A stretch of DNA of 64,000 nucleotides from Rhodovulum sp. (GCA_002706605.1 PALT01000025.1:310001-374000); one strand, 5' to 3'. Positions 45,205-55,609 are shown, numbered from the stretch's first letter. Notes: generated from the letters alone by a model not told the origin. A program made the numbers and translations.

Positions 45205-45513
45205 CTATTTGCGCCAGTCGCGGCGCGAAATTTCGATCTTGGCCTCCAGCGTGGACATCTCGACCATCAGCGTGCGTCGTTCGGTCCGGTCCGCGGTTTC
45301 GCGCAATTGCGCGCGCAGCTTTTCCAATTCGCGCGCCATCAGGACAAAGGGCGGCGCGCCACCGGCGTCGCGCACCACACGGGTCAGAACGGAATTTTCG
45401 GGATCATCATCGCGGGGCAGCGGGCGACCGGCACCAGTCAGATTGTCGAACTCGCCTTGCTCTTCGGCCTTGGCGATACGGGCGTTAATCAGATCGATCA
45501 GCGGATGGTCCAT
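45205..45513 (-). CDS. DUF1992 / DnaJ-C28-like protein
   Basis: The 102-residue product contains the DUF1992 pattern (ARIAKAEEQGEFDNLTGAGRPL followed by LARELEKLRAQLRE-type helices). This domain occurs alone in bacteria and in DNAJC28. Its role is not established. Confidence 0.82.
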   Translation of the reverse strand: MDHPLIDLINARIAKAEEQGEFDNLTGAGRPLPRDDDPENSVLTRVVRDAGGAPPFVLMARELEKLRAQLRETADRTERRTLMVEMSTLEAKIEISRRDWRK

Positions 45514-45531
45514 GGCCCGTTTCCATAATGT

Positions 45532-45556
45532 CCCCCGCGCACCATGCGCGCGGGGG
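45532..45556. terminator. GC-rich hairpin downstream of the 5'-nucleotidase gene
   Basis: CCCCCGCGC (45532-45540) and GCGCGGGGG (45548-45556) form a perfect 9-base-pair stem with a 7-base loop, 24 bases past the stop of the leftward gene at 45580. The T run is weak, so termination may depend on other factors. Confidence 0.55.
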
Positions 45557-45579
45557 GCAGTTTCAGTGATTTGGCGCCC

Positions 45580-47145
45580 TTATTCAACCACCGAGATGCG
45601 GCCATCAGTGTAAGGCGCATACGGGCCTTTGGCCGCCATATATTCCGCCGTCACATCAGCCAGATCGGGGCCAAAGTCATAGGCATCGGTCGCATCGACG
45701 AACATCTTGTAGCCGTCACCGCCGTTGCGGACATAGTTGTTGGAGACAACGCCATAGCTGGCCGCCGGATCAATCGGCGCACCGCCCACGGTGACCGACA
45801 CGATACGCGCGCCCGGTTCGGCCTTGGGGTCCCATGTAAACGCCATACCCGCCACTTGGGGGAAGCGACCTGCACCCTCTTCAACCTGACTGACGCCGTT
45901 TTCCAGCGCGTCGATGATGGTTTGGCCCGATACGGTAAAGGTCGACAGAGTGTTCTGGAACGGCAGAACCGTCAGAACCTCACCCATGGTGACCTCACCC
46001 GCGTCGATGCTGGCGCGGATACCGCCGCCGTTCTGGATCGCGATCTGGATGCCTTGATCCGCCACACGGTCCAGCATCGCATCGGCAATCAGGTTGCCCA
46101 TCGGGCATTCCACCGCGCGACAGACGCTGCGGTCGCCCTCAATCGCGTCACCGGTTTCGGCAACGACCTTTTGGCGGATTTCCTCAAGCGGGCCGGCCAG
46201 TTCGGCGATGCGGGCCTTGGTCACCTCGTCCTCGGTCACGGCGGCGTCCATGATGATCGGCTCACCCGTTGCGGAGATCACGTTGCCGTCGTCATCAAAG
46301 GTGACGTTCAGTTCGCCTAAGAATTTGCCATAGGCATAGGCCGACACGATTGCGGTGCTGCCGACCATGGTGGGATAGGGTCCCTCGGCGCGCTCATTCG
46401 TGTTGGAGAGCAACGTGTTGGTATGCCCGCCCACGATCACGTCGACGCCGGTGGTCTTGGCCGCGACCTCTTGGTCCACGGCATAGCCCGAGTGGCTAAG
46501 GACGATGATCTTGTTCACACCCTCAGCGGTCAGCTTGTCCACCTCACCCTGAACGGCAGCAACCGGATCGGAAAAGGTGACGTTCTTGCCCGGGCTGGCC
46601 AGTTCATGGGTGTCCTCAGGCGTCAGACCGATCAGGCCGATTTTTTCACCGCCCTTTTCGATGATGGTGGATTTCTGGATCGCACCGGCCAGCAGGGGTT
46701 CGCCGGACACATCGGCGTTCGACATCAGGATCGGGAAATCAACCGCATCGACAAAACCGCGCAGAACCTCGGGGCCATCGTCGAATTCGTGGTTGCCGAC
46801 GGTCATCCCGTCATAGCCCATCTTGTTCATCATCTCGGCGGCGACTTTACCCTTGTAATAGGTATAGAACAGCGTGCCTTGGAATTGGTCGCCACCGTCC
46901 ACCAGAACATAGTTCCCTGCGCGCTCTTTCGCCTCTTCCAGTGCGGACACCAGACGGGCCGAGCCACCAAAGCACTTGCCCTCATCGTTGTCCTCGGCGC
47001 TACAGCCGCTGTCGTATTTGGAAATCGGTTCAAACCGCGCGTGGAAATCGTTGGTGTGCAGAACCGTCAGCGAATAATCCGCCATAGCCGAGCCAGCCAT
47101 CAGGGCCAAACCGGCCGTGCTGGTCGCAAACAAACGCATGAACAT
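45580..47145 (-). CDS. Periplasmic 5'-nucleotidase / UshA-like phosphatase
   Basis: The 521-residue protein has a signal peptide (LFATSTAGLALMAGSAMA), the metallophosphatase motifs LHTNDFHARFEP, VDGGDQFQG and GNHEFDDG, and a C-terminal 5'-nucleotidase domain (GGIRASIDAGEVTMGEV and NNYVRNGGDGY). It hydrolyses nucleotides in the periplasm. ATG at 47145 with GGGAGAG is chosen; a longer frame has no signal. Confidence 0.9.
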   Translation of the reverse strand: MFMRLFATSTAGLALMAGSAMADYSLTVLHTNDFHARFEPISKYDSGCSAEDNDEGKCFGGSARLVSALEEAKERAGNYVLVDGGDQFQGTLFYTYYKGKVAAEMMNKMGYDGMTVGNHEFDDGPEVLRGFVDAVDFPILMSNADVSGEPLLAGAIQKSTIIEKGGEKIGLIGLTPEDTHELASPGKNVTFSDPVAAVQGEVDKLTAEGVNKIIVLSHSGYAVDQEVAAKTTGVDVIVGGHTNTLLSNTNERAEGPYPTMVGSTAIVSAYAYGKFLGELNVTFDDDGNVISATGEPIIMDAAVTEDEVTKARIAELAGPLEEIRQKVVAETGDAIEGDRSVCRAVECPMGNLIADAMLDRVADQGIQIAIQNGGGIRASIDAGEVTMGEVLTVLPFQNTLSTFTVSGQTIIDALENGVSQVEEGAGRFPQVAGMAFTWDPKAEPGARIVSVTVGGAPIDPAASYGVVSNNYVRNGGDGYKMFVDATDAYDFGPDLADVTAEYMAAKGPYAPYTDGRISVVE

Positions 47146-47379
47146 GCAAAACTCTCCCAGTGGAATTATAACTCTTATGGCGTCACGTTGGCGCGAATTT
47201 ACCATTGAGTCAAAGTGAGAGTCGGGCAAATCGGCGATCATTTGCCCGCACAAACAGGTGACGCGGGGGCAACTGGCAAAACCGCCCAGAAACCGCGCAG
47301 ATGCGGGTTTTGCGCCCCGAACCGCCCAAAGGCGCGGCAATCCCTTGACCGGATGGGCCTTTCGCGGCAATGGAGCGTC

Positions 47380-47718
47380 ATGCTGATTTACAAGATATTC
47401 CGCCGCCCCGAATGGGATGCGCTGCGTAAGAATGGCCAGACCTCTGGCGCGCCGATCGACCTAAGCGACGGCTACATCCACCTGTCCACCGCCGAGCAGG
47501 TCGTGGAAACCGCCGCCAAGCATTTCGCGGATGAGAGCGATCTGGTCCTTGTCGCGGTTGAGGCGGACGCGCTGGCGCCCGATCTGAAATGGGAACCCTC
47601 GCGCGGGGGGGCCCTGTTCCCGCATCTTTACCGCGATATGCGCATGGATGATGTGGTGTGGGACAAGTCCCTGCCGCTTGGCGCGACGGGCCATATTTTC
47701 CCCGAGGGCGTGGTATGA
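47380..47718 (+). CDS. DUF952 protein
   Basis: The 112-residue protein matches DUF952, with [13 protein letters not shown] at the start, [11 protein letters not shown] and [17 protein letters not shown]. Function is unknown. It overlaps pyrD by an ATGA junction, so both are probably co-translated. Confidence 0.85.
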   Translation: MLIYKIFRRPEWDALRKNGQTSGAPIDLSDGYIHLSTAEQVVETAAKHFADESDLVLVAVEADALAPDLKWEPSRGGALFPHLYRDMRMDDVVWDKSLPLGATGHIFPEGVV

Positions 47719-48776
47719 GTGTGATTGAAAAACTGGGCCTTGCGGCGCTGCACAAAATCGATCCCGAAACGGCGCATGGACTGTCGCTTAAGGCGATGCG
47801 CGCAGGGCTTGCGCCGATGCCCGCGCCCTATCGTTCGGCCCGTCTGGAAACGACGGTGGCGGGTCTGAACCTGCCGACGCCGGTGGGCGTTGCGGCGGGG
47901 TTTGACAAGAACGCGGTCGCGCTGAACGCCCTGGCGAAATGCGGTCTGGGCTTTGCCGAGGTGGGCGCGATCACGCCCCGCCCGCAAGAGGGAAACCCGC
48001 GCCCGCGCCTGTTCCGCCTGCCCCAAGATCGCGGCGTCATCAACCGGTTCGGCTTTAACAATGAGGGCATGGATGCGGTCCTGCCCCGTCTGGCCGCGCG
48101 GCCCAAGGATCTGATCCTTGGCCTGAACCTTGGCGCGAATAAGGACAGCGCGGACCGCGCCGCCGATTTCGCCACCGTTCTGGGCCATTGCGGCGCGCAT
48201 CTGGATTTCGCGACGGTCAACGTGTCGTCCCCGAACACCGAAAAGCTGCGCGATCTGCAAGGGGCCGATGCCCTGCGCGCGCTGCTGAACGGTGTGGTTG
48301 AGGTGCGCGCGACCCTGCCGCGTCCGATCCCCGTCTTCCTGAAAATCGCACCGGATCTGACACCTGCGGAATTGCAGGAAATCGCCGAGGTCGCCGTGGA
48401 AACCGGCATCGACGCCATCATCGCGACCAACACCACCCTGTCGCGTGACGGTCTGGTCAGTGAACACCGCGATCAGATGGGCGGCCTGTCGGGTCAGCCC
48501 CTGTTCGAAAAATCCACCCGTGTTTTGGCCCAACTCTATCAGATGGTTGACGGGCGCGTGTCCCTGATCGGGGTGGGCGGCATCGGATCACCCGAGCAGG
48601 CCTATGAGAAAATCCGCGCAGGCGCGAACGCTGTTCAACTGTATTCCGCGCTGGCCTATCAGGGCATGTCGCTGATCACCGAGATCACCCGTGGCCTTGA
48701 TCAACTGCTGAAACGGGACGGGTTCAAATCGGTCGCGGATGCGGTCGGCACAGGGAATAAGGATTGGGCGGCATGA
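47715..48776 (+). CDS. pyrD: Dihydroorotate dehydrogenase, class 2
   Basis: The 353-residue flavoenzyme oxidises dihydroorotate to orotate with quinone as acceptor in pyrimidine synthesis. An amphipathic N-terminus (residues 1-40), [28 protein letters not shown] (active Ser) and [16 protein letters not shown] mark class 2. Overlaps at both ends with DUF952 and arsC genes. Confidence 0.94.
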   Translation: MSVIEKLGLAALHKIDPETAHGLSLKAMRAGLAPMPAPYRSARLETTVAGLNLPTPVGVAAGFDKNAVALNALAKCGLGFAEVGAITPRPQEGNPRPRLFRLPQDRGVINRFGFNNEGMDAVLPRLAARPKDLILGLNLGANKDSADRAADFATVLGHCGAHLDFATVNVSSPNTEKLRDLQGADALRALLNGVVEVRATLPRPIPVFLKIAPDLTPAELQEIAEVAVETGIDAIIATNTTLSRDGLVSEHRDQMGGLSGQPLFEKSTRVLAQLYQMVDGRVSLIGVGGIGSPEQAYEKIRAGANAVQLYSALAYQGMSLITEITRGLDQLLKRDGFKSVADAVGTGNKDWAA

Positions 48777-49114
48777 TCACCATCTGGCACAACCCGCGCT
48801 GTAGCAAATCGCGCATGGCGCTGGCGGCATTGCAAGAACGCGGCGATGATCCCGTGGTGCGCAAATACCTTGATGACGCGCCCAGTCTGGATGAGCTGCG
48901 CCTCGCGCATCAGACCCTGAACATCCCCGTGATCGACATGATGCGGTCCAAGGATGCGCTGTTCAAGGAACTTGGCCTATCGGCGGCGGACGGGGATGAG
49001 GCATTGTTGGCCGCAATGGCCGCGCATCCCGCCCTGATCGAACGGCCCATCGTGTTTGCCAACGGCAAGGCCGCAATCGGGCGCCCGACCGAGGCGATTT
49101 TTACGATCCTGTAG
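48773..49114 (+). CDS. arsC: Glutaredoxin-dependent arsenate reductase
   Basis: The 113-residue ArsC has the catalytic Cys in [12 protein letters not shown] near residue 9, RKYLDDAP and [15 protein letters not shown] (Arg residues for arsenate). It reduces arsenate to arsenite; no arsB or arsR is adjacent. It overlaps pyrD (ATGA) and its 3' end overlaps an opposing gene by 14 bases. Confidence 0.9.
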   Translation: MITIWHNPRCSKSRMALAALQERGDDPVVRKYLDDAPSLDELRLAHQTLNIPVIDMMRSKDALFKELGLSAADGDEALLAAMAAHPALIERPIVFANGKAAIGRPTEAIFTIL

Positions 49115-50441
49115 ACTGGGGCGCGGGCGCATCTGCCGCCCGCTCGAGCGCCATATAACGCGCGCCCAGTGTCGCCCCGCGCGCCGCGAACGACACCAAC
49201 AACGCGACCCACAATCCGTGGTTCCCGAACGCAGGCACCAATAGGGCCAGCGCGCCGACGTAGATCGCAAACGACAGGGCCATCATGTTGCGCATATCGC
49301 CCGTGCGCGTCGCGCCGATGAACACCCCGTCCAACAACCACGGCACCACCCCGATCAGCGGGGCCAAGACCATATAGGGCAAGTAATGGCGCGCCTCGGT
49401 CCGGATGTCGGGCGCGGTGGTCATCGTATCGATGATCGCGCCGCCAAAGACACCGAACGCCACCGCAGTGCCCGCCGCCGTGATCCCCGACCAGATCGCA
49501 CAGAGAACAACCGCACGGCGCAGGGCCGAGCGCCGCCGCGCGCCCAGCGCCTGTCCCACCAACGTTTCCACCGCAAAGGCAAACCCATCAAGGCCGTAGG
49601 CGGTGATGTGCAGAAACTGCAACAACACCTGATTGGCGGCCAGCGGGCGGTCCCCGAACCCTGCCCCAAGGAACAGAAACGACACGAACATCGCCTGCAA
49701 CAGCAGGGACCGGATCAGGATATCTGTGTTGACCCGTGCCATGTGGATCAGGCGCGCGCGATCCAATATCCGCGCCCAATCCCAACGCAACCTGAACGCC
49801 GTTCGACACAAGTACAGGCCAAGACCAAGCGCGCTCCACTCGGCGATGAAGGTGGCCCATGCCACGCCCGCCACGCCAAACCCCATGCCCGGCACGAACA
49901 ACAGGTCCAACAGGATGTTCACCCCGTTCATCCAGACCTGCAAAACCAGAACCGCGCGGGTGCGTTCAACCGCAATCAGCCAACCGGTGATCCCGTAAAT
50001 CGCAATCGCCGCAGGGGCCGACCAGATGCGGATGCCGGTATAGCTGCGGGCAAGGGCCTCGACCTCGGGACTGGCGGGCGACACCATGAACGCGCCGTGG
50101 ATCAGGGGCACCTGTAGCACGATCAGACCGACGCCGGCGGCCAGACCGATCAACAGCGCGCGCAGAAACATCGCGCCGACCTCGGGCGTATCGCCGCGCC
50201 CGAATGCCTGTGACGTCAGACCCGTCGTGCCCATCCGCAAAAACCCGAACACCCAATAAAGCGCCGTCAGGATAATCGCGCCGACACCGACCGCACCAAT
50301 CGGGGCCGCCTGCCCCATGCGTCCGACGACGGCTGTATCGACCACGCCCAGAATGGGCACGGTCGCATTCGACAGAACAATCGGCAGGGCAATCGCCAGC
50401 ACACGCCGGTGGCCAAGCTGCCCCATCCGCGTGTCAGCCAT
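49101..50441 (-). CDS. dinF: MATE-family transporter (DinF-like)
   Basis: The 446-residue protein has twelve membrane segments and the DinF-type N-terminus (RVLAIALPIVLSNATVPILGVVDTAVVGRMG). It is unrelated in detail to the MATE pump at 43-44 kb. It is read toward arsC and overlaps the hotdog thioesterase gene by 8 bases, suggesting an operon. Confidence 0.85.
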   Translation of the reverse strand: MADTRMGQLGHRRVLAIALPIVLSNATVPILGVVDTAVVGRMGQAAPIGAVGVGAIILTALYWVFGFLRMGTTGLTSQAFGRGDTPEVGAMFLRALLIGLAAGVGLIVLQVPLIHGAFMVSPASPEVEALARSYTGIRIWSAPAAIAIYGITGWLIAVERTRAVLVLQVWMNGVNILLDLLFVPGMGFGVAGVAWATFIAEWSALGLGLYLCRTAFRLRWDWARILDRARLIHMARVNTDILIRSLLLQAMFVSFLFLGAGFGDRPLAANQVLLQFLHITAYGLDGFAFAVETLVGQALGARRRSALRRAVVLCAIWSGITAAGTAVAFGVFGGAIIDTMTTAPDIRTEARHYLPYMVLAPLIGVVPWLLDGVFIGATRTGDMRNMMALSFAIYVGALALLVPAFGNHGLWVALLVSFAARGATLGARYMALERAADAPAPQSTGS

Positions 50442-50943
50442 TGCTGGACGGCATCAGGAAATGACCGGTGGCCTGCGCAAACAGGCGGTCGCGGTTGTCT
50501 TGCCAGCCCTCGACATGGACGCTTGCGTACCGCCGCCCCGACCGGTTCACCCGCGCCCGCGCATAGGCGTCGCGCGGCAGACCAGCGCGCAGGTAATCGA
50601 CGGTGAAATCAATCGTCTTGGGCATTTTGGGCAATGTATCGGGGGTCAGGGCGTCGGGGTTCAATTCGCCCGTCTCCATCTGATCCCAAAGGGTGGCCCA
50701 GCTAAGGCCGACAATCGCCGTGACCTCCAGAAACGCCGCCGTCACCCCGCCATGGATCGCGGGCAGCATGGTGTTGCCGATCACCTTTTCATCGAACGGC
50801 AAGATCGCGGTCAGCTCATCCCCGCGCCGGTCAAACCGGATGTCGAGGAACTGGATATACGGGATGCCGGTCAACAGCGCGTTCAGCACCCCGTCGCGGC
50901 GTTGCTTGATCTGTTGAACGGGTTCGGGGCGGCGGGCGCTCAT
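50434..50943 (-). CDS. PaaI-type hotdog thioesterase
   Basis: The 169-residue hotdog protein has the nucleophile region [23 protein letters not shown] and a closing [15 protein letters not shown]. It is one of two tandem hotdog genes; the next overlaps it by ATGA. The substrate is unknown, but acyl-CoA hydrolysis is likely given nearby beta-oxidation genes. Confidence 0.8.
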   Translation of the reverse strand: MSARRPEPVQQIKQRRDGVLNALLTGIPYIQFLDIRFDRRGDELTAILPFDEKVIGNTMLPAIHGGVTAAFLEVTAIVGLSWATLWDQMETGELNPDALTPDTLPKMPKTIDFTVDYLRAGLPRDAYARARVNRSGRRYASVHVEGWQDNRDRLFAQATGHFLMPSSNG

Positions 50944-51383
50944 ACCTGATCCTCGCTCTTTTTCGGGCGTTCCAACGTAAAGGCACCGGTGGCGGTGGCG
51001 ACGGGGCGATCGCGGTCCTCATCCGTGGCGACCGCGCGCACAAAGGCGATGGATCGCGTCACGTGATAGCATTCGGCGCGCGCCGTGATCCGCTGACCTG
51101 GCGTGGCGGGGCGCATATAGTCGATCCGCAGATCTAGCGTCGCGGTCCCAAGGCTATCTGTCGGGTGGCTCATCACTGCCGCGCCGCCGCTTGTGTCCAT
51201 CAGGGCCGAGACCGCCCCGCCATGGATCACGCCGGTCGCCGGATCGCCCACCAGTTTCGGATCATAGGGCATCGAGATTTCGGATACGCCGTCCTCTAGG
51301 TACTCAACCCGCAAATCGAGTGCCCGCGAATGCGGCATTCCCTCGATAAACTGCCGCACTAATGTCACTTTGTCGTCAGCCAT
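50940..51383 (-). CDS. Second hotdog thioesterase
   Basis: The 147-residue protein has [19 protein letters not shown] and [13 protein letters not shown], the PaaI-type core. ATG at 51383 with AAAGGGG upstream is chosen. It and the gene at 50434 are probably subunits of one hotdog enzyme or two paralogues. Confidence 0.8.
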   Translation of the reverse strand: MADDKVTLVRQFIEGMPHSRALDLRVEYLEDGVSEISMPYDPKLVGDPATGVIHGGAVSALMDTSGGAAVMSHPTDSLGTATLDLRIDYMRPATPGQRITARAECYHVTRSIAFVRAVATDEDRDRPVATATGAFTLERPKKSEDQV

Positions 51384-51445
51384 CGCCGTCCCCTTTTCCC
51401 TGTGGACTATTTGGTCTTGCCAAGAAGGTCGCAAGTGCTAAGTTT

Positions 51446-51464
51446 GAAAATGAGAATAATTCGC
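51446..51464 (+). promoter_or_regulatory. Fur/Mur-type box upstream of the metal exporter
   Basis: The 19 bases GAAAATGAGAATAATTCGC match 14 of 19 positions of the classical Fur box. The site lies 20 bases before the start at 51484. In rhodobacteria the Fur family member is usually Mur, a manganese regulator, which would suit the neighbouring exporter. Confidence 0.5.
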
Positions 51465-51483
51465 AAAAGCAAATAGGCACCAA

Positions 51484-52632
51484 ATGTCCTCCGAAGCTCT
51501 GAATTCCCACCGCACCGGGCCGCTGCGCCTGCCGACCAGCTTGGGACCGTTTCGTATCAAACGGGCGCTCATCGCGGCGGTTTTCGTCGCCTTGGCGGTG
51601 TTCCCGGGGGAATTGGGCGCGCTGACCCGGTCGTTGATGACGGATGCGTTCGTGCAGGTGTCGGTGTTTGTGGCCGCGACCCTGATGCTGTTTTACGGGG
51701 CCGAGCGGGTGTTCAAGTTCGACATCGGCTCTGCGTTGCAGAATGCGCGCGGGGCACAGGTGCCCTTGGCGGCCCTGCTGGGCGCAACGCCCGGATGTGG
51801 CGGCGCGGTGGTTGTTGTGGCTGCCTATAGCTCGGGTCACGTTGGAATGGGCGCGCTGGTCGCAACCCTGACGGCGACCATGGGGGACGCGGCGTTTTTG
51901 TTGATCGCGACGCGCCCCGAAGTGGCGGCGGTGGTTCTGCCCGTGTCGATGGCCGTTGGTGTCGCGTCGGGCTGGATCGTCGATCTGATCCACCCGCGCC
52001 AAACCATTCCGCGCGGCCAGACCTGTGATGTCGTCGCCCCTATCGGCAAATTGCGTCTGCGCGATCTGGTCTATCTGGTTGTGGCCCTGCCCGGCCTGAT
52101 CGTGGGCGCGGCGCAATTGTTTCAGATCGAGATCACCGGATTTTTCGGCATCCCGATTGAACCGATCGCATTGGCCGGCGTGGCGACGGGTCTGTTTGTC
52201 TGGGCAGCCTCGCCCGTCAACGCCATGACCGCCACCAGCGACAGCCCCGCCACCCGCGCGACCGAAGAGACCAGCTTTATCACCGTTTGGGTTCTGGGGG
52301 CCTATCTGGCCTATGATTATGCGGCGGCTTATATGGGCCTCGACCTTGCGGCGACGTTCCAATCGGTGGCGCCCCTGTTGCCGCTGATCGCGATTGCCAT
52401 CGGGTTCGTGCCCGGATGTGGTCCGCAGGTTCTGGTGACGACGCTTTATATCAACGGGGTGATTCCGTTTGCCGCCCTGATTGGCAACGCGATCTCGAAC
52501 GACGGGGACGCCCTGTTCCCCGCGATCGCCCTGAACCCGCGCGCCGCCGTGATCGCAACGATCTATTCGTCGGTCCCGGCCCTGATCGTGGCCTACGGGT
52601 TTTACTTTGCCGCACCGTCCTTCATGAACTGA
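51484..52632 (+). CDS. Putative manganese/heavy-metal exporter (ArsP_2 / MntX-like)
   Basis: The 382-residue membrane protein has about ten helices in two repeats, each with a PGCG motif (GATPGCGGAVVV and GFVPGCGPQVLV). This is the 10-TM DUF2899 family, including a manganese exporter described in alphaproteobacteria. A Fur/Mur-like box precedes it. Mn is the likely substrate; arsenite or other metals remain possible. Confidence 0.72.
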   Translation: MSSEALNSHRTGPLRLPTSLGPFRIKRALIAAVFVALAVFPGELGALTRSLMTDAFVQVSVFVAATLMLFYGAERVFKFDIGSALQNARGAQVPLAALLGATPGCGGAVVVVAAYSSGHVGMGALVATLTATMGDAAFLLIATRPEVAAVVLPVSMAVGVASGWIVDLIHPRQTIPRGQTCDVVAPIGKLRLRDLVYLVVALPGLIVGAAQLFQIEITGFFGIPIEPIALAGVATGLFVWAASPVNAMTATSDSPATRATEETSFITVWVLGAYLAYDYAAAYMGLDLAATFQSVAPLLPLIAIAIGFVPGCGPQVLVTTLYINGVIPFAALIGNAISNDGDALFPAIALNPRAAVIATIYSSVPALIVAYGFYFAAPSFMN

Positions 52633-52646
52633 TTTGCACCCCCGCA

Positions 52647-52674
52647 CGTATGCCGCTACCGTTCGCGGCATACG
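52647..52674. terminator. Perfect hairpin after the exporter gene
   Basis: CGTATGCCGC (52647-52656) and GCGGCATACG (52665-52674) form a perfect 10-base-pair stem with an 8-base loop, 15 bases past the exporter stop. There is no T run. It may end the exporter transcript or serve as an operator for the MerR gene that follows. Confidence 0.55.
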
Positions 52675-52690
52675 ACCAAGGGAGGAGCCC

Positions 52691-53062
52691 GTGTCGGAAG
52701 ACACCCTGACATTCAAGGAAATGTGCGCCAAGTTCGACGTGACCCCGCGCACCCTGCGGTATTACGAATATATCGAACTGCTGAGCCCCATCAAAGAAGG
52801 CCGCAGCCGGTTCTACACCCCGCGTGAAGTGGCGCGTATGACGCTGGTCCTGCGCGGGCGCCGGTTCGGGTTCAGCCTTGAGGAAATCCGGCAGTGGCTG
52901 GAAATCTACGAGCAACAAGGCACCGAGGCCCAGATGGAGGCGTGGATCGCCATGGCCGACCGCCAACTGGGCGAATTGCGCACCCAGTATGAGCAACTGG
53001 CTGAAACCATCACCGATCTGCAAAAACTGCGCGACGACATCGCCGCCGAAATGCCCAAGTAA
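52691..53062 (+). CDS. MerR-family regulator (first of two)
   Basis: The 123-residue protein starts with GTG at 52691 (AAGGGAGGAG upstream). Its MerR HTH (FKEMCAKFDVTPRTLRYYEYI) and dimer helix (about 75-120) lack a metal-binding Cys set. It heads a block of fatty-acid degradation genes. Confidence 0.82.
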   Translation: MSEDTLTFKEMCAKFDVTPRTLRYYEYIELLSPIKEGRSRFYTPREVARMTLVLRGRRFGFSLEEIRQWLEIYEQQGTEAQMEAWIAMADRQLGELRTQYEQLAETITDLQKLRDDIAAEMPK

Positions 53063-53064
53063 CG

Positions 53065-53122
53065 ACGTGGCGTCATAGTCCGAATGCCGGAAATTTGACG
53101 CCACGTTCCGTTTACGTAAACG
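53065..53122. promoter_or_regulatory. Inverted repeat and palindrome between the MerR genes
   Basis: ACGTGGCGTCA (53065-53075) and TGACGCCACGT (53096-53106) are perfect 11-base arms. CGTTTACGTAAACG (53109-53122) is a 14-base perfect palindrome about 60 bases before the second MerR gene. MerR regulators of fatty-acid and branched-chain amino acid catabolism (LiuR type) use palindromic sites of this style, so this is a candidate operator. Confidence 0.6.
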
Positions 53123-53181
53123 TCACCTTCGCGCTAACGTCCTGACACATACCTCAATCAGGGTAACTGCCGGACGTGACG

Positions 53182-53580
53182 ATGACACAAGACACTTTGA
53201 CCATACGCCAGATGTGCGACGCCTTTGAGGTGACGCCGCGCACGCTTCGTTTTTACGAGGCGAAGGAACTGTTGTTCCCCGAACGCGAAGGCCAAAAGCG
53301 CCTCTTCACCCGCCGCGACCAAGCGCGGCTCAAGCTGATTCTGCGCGGCAAGCGCTTTGGCTTTAGCCTCGAAGAAATCCGACAGCTTTTAGATATGTAC
53401 GAAATTGGCGATCAGCAGGAAACGCAACTGCGCGAAACCCTGCAGGCCGCCCAGCAACATCTCGGGGATTTGGAACGTCAACGCGAAGAATTGGACATCG
53501 CGATCGACGATCTACGTGAACAAATGGCGTGGGTGGAAAAGCGCCTCACCACGCTGAGCAGCGACCAAGCTGCCGAATAA
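53182..53580 (+). CDS. MerR-family regulator (second of two), fatty-acid type
   Basis: The 132-residue protein is a close paralogue of the first, with [24 protein letters not shown] and a long coiled coil near 75-125. It lies 13 bases before the acyl-CoA dehydrogenase and is probably its regulator. ATG 53182 is preferred over GTG 53176. Confidence 0.85.
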   Translation: MTQDTLTIRQMCDAFEVTPRTLRFYEAKELLFPEREGQKRLFTRRDQARLKLILRGKRFGFSLEEIRQLLDMYEIGDQQETQLRETLQAAQQHLGDLERQREELDIAIDDLREQMAWVEKRLTTLSSDQAAE

Positions 53581-53593
53581 GGGAGAGAGACAC

Positions 53594-55372
53594 ATGCCCA
53601 TTTACAACGCACCGGTGCAAGACCTGCAATTCGTTCTGCACGACGTCCTGAACGTCTCGTCCAGCGACGTTGACGGCTACGGCGAACTGGAACCGTCCTT
53701 TACCGCCGCCGTTCTCGAAGAGGCCGGCAAACTGTCGTCCGAGGTTCTGGCCCCCCTGAACCCCGTCGGCGACACCGAGGGCTGTACGCTTGAGAACGGG
53801 GTCGTGCGCACGCCGACCGGTTTCGGCGACGCATTCGAAAAGATCAAAGAAGGCGGCTGGAACGGTCTGGACCTGCCCGAGGAATACGGCGGCCAGAACC
53901 TGCCCTATGTCCTGTCGACGGCAGTTGGCGAAATCATGGTCTCCGCCAATATGGCGTTCAACATGTATCAGGGCCTGACCCACGGCGCGATCAGCGCGAT
54001 CCTCGCCCATGGCAGTGACGAACAAAAGGCAAAATACCTGCCCAAGATGGTCAGCCTCGACTGGACCGGCACCATGAACCTGACCGAACCGCATTGCGGA
54101 ACGGACCTTGGCATGATGCGCACCAAGGCCGAGCCGCAGGATGACGGGTCCTACCTGATCACCGGCCAAAAGATTTTCATCTCGGCGGGCGATCACGACA
54201 TGGCCGAAAACATCATCCACCTCGTGCTGGCCAAGGCACCGGGCGGTGGCGAAGGCACCAAGGGCATTTCCCTGTTCATCGTGCCCAAATTCATGGTCAA
54301 CGAGGACGGCAGCCTTGGCGACCGCAACCCCGTCACCGTCGGCAAGATCGAAGAGAAAATGGGCATCCACGGCAACGCGACCTGTGTGATGAACTATGAC
54401 GGCGCCAAGGGCTTCCTGATTGGCGATCTCCACAAAGGCATGCGCGCCATGTTCACCATGATGAACGAGGCCCGTCTGGGCGTCGGCCTGCAGGGCTATG
54501 CCCAAGCCGAGGCCGCCTATCAAAACGCCGTCGCCTATGCCAACGACCGCCTGCAAGGGCGCGACGTAACCGGCGTGAAAAACCCCGACGGCCCCGCCGA
54601 TCCGATCATCGTGCACCCCGACGTGCGCCGGAACCTGATGGATCAGAAATCCTTTATCGAGGGCGCGCGCGCCTTTACCCTCTGGGGTGCGAAACTGATC
54701 GACGCGGCCCACCGCGCAGGCGATGAAGACGCCGAAGGCCTGATCTCGCTGATGACGCCAGTGATCAAGGGCGTGCTAACCGACCGCGGGTTCGAAATGG
54801 CCGTTCAGGCGCAACAGGTCTATGGCGGTCATGGCTATATCGAGGAATGGGGCATGTCCCAGTTCGCCCGCGACGCCCGTATCGCCATGATCTACGAAGG
54901 CGCCAACGGCATTCAGGCACTGGATCTCGTGGGTCGCAAACTGGCCCAATCGGGCGGGAAATACGTGATGGCCTTCTTTGAGATGGTGAAAACCTTTATC
55001 AAGGAAAACGAGGGTAATGAGGCGCTCAAGACCGATTTCCTCGACCCGCTCAAAGCCGCCTCAAAGGACCTACAGGCCGCTGGCATGTTCTTTATGCAAA
55101 ACGGGATGAAGAACCCGAATGCGGCCTTGGCGGGCTCATATGACTTCATGCACCTGTTCGGCCATGTCTGTCTGGGCCTGATGTGGGCCCAAATGGCCAA
55201 AGCGGCCCAAGGCGCACTGGACGCAGGCACCGATGATCCCGCATTCTATGAGGCAAAACTGACGACCGGTAAATATTACATGGCGCGCCAATTGCCCGCT
55301 ACGGCCCTGCATCTGGCCCGAATCCAGAGCGGTGCCGATCCGGTCATGACCCTCGCCGCGGCCGATTTCTAG
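53594..55372 (+). CDS. Acyl-CoA dehydrogenase, long DmdC-like type
   Basis: The 592-residue flavoprotein is about 200 residues longer than classical acyl-CoA dehydrogenases. It has [20 protein letters not shown] for FAD/substrate binding, [13 protein letters not shown] and the catalytic Glu in [12 protein letters not shown]. This long type includes DmdC, which acts on methylmercaptopropionyl-CoA in roseobacters, but general fatty-acid use is just as likely here. AGGGAGAG precedes the ATG. Confidence 0.88.
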   Translation: MPIYNAPVQDLQFVLHDVLNVSSSDVDGYGELEPSFTAAVLEEAGKLSSEVLAPLNPVGDTEGCTLENGVVRTPTGFGDAFEKIKEGGWNGLDLPEEYGGQNLPYVLSTAVGEIMVSANMAFNMYQGLTHGAISAILAHGSDEQKAKYLPKMVSLDWTGTMNLTEPHCGTDLGMMRTKAEPQDDGSYLITGQKIFISAGDHDMAENIIHLVLAKAPGGGEGTKGISLFIVPKFMVNEDGSLGDRNPVTVGKIEEKMGIHGNATCVMNYDGAKGFLIGDLHKGMRAMFTMMNEARLGVGLQGYAQAEAAYQNAVAYANDRLQGRDVTGVKNPDGPADPIIVHPDVRRNLMDQKSFIEGARAFTLWGAKLIDAAHRAGDEDAEGLISLMTPVIKGVLTDRGFEMAVQAQQVYGGHGYIEEWGMSQFARDARIAMIYEGANGIQALDLVGRKLAQSGGKYVMAFFEMVKTFIKENEGNEALKTDFLDPLKAASKDLQAAGMFFMQNGMKNPNAALAGSYDFMHLFGHVCLGLMWAQMAKAAQGALDAGTDDPAFYEAKLTTGKYYMARQLPATALHLARIQSGADPVMTLAAADF

Positions 55373-55396
55373 GGGCCGCGCAGAAACGGAGACACC

Positions 55397-55609
55397 ATGC
55401 CAAAACGCCTTCGCCTCACCAGACGGTTTCCGGTCGCCATGACCGAGGACTCCTACCGCCGCCTGCGCCGGTTCGCCCGCGAGGCCGGTCTGGATGAAGG
55501 CGAGGCCCTGTCGTTTCTCTTCGAGAATTTCGACAGCGTCATGGACGAAGAAAAGCTTCCGCATCGGCTGCGCCTGTTTAATGCGGAATTGGAAGCACGT
55601 AAAAAATGA
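55397..55609 (+). CDS. Small helical protein, 70 residues
   Basis: The product is basic and helical (MTEDSYRRLRRFAREAGLDEGEALSFLFENFDSV), resembling a ribbon-helix-helix or small regulator, not firmly. It starts 25 bases after the dehydrogenase stop. Function unknown. Confidence 0.5.
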   Translation: MPKRLRLTRRFPVAMTEDSYRRLRRFAREAGLDEGEALSFLFENFDSVMDEEKLPHRLRLFNAELEARKK

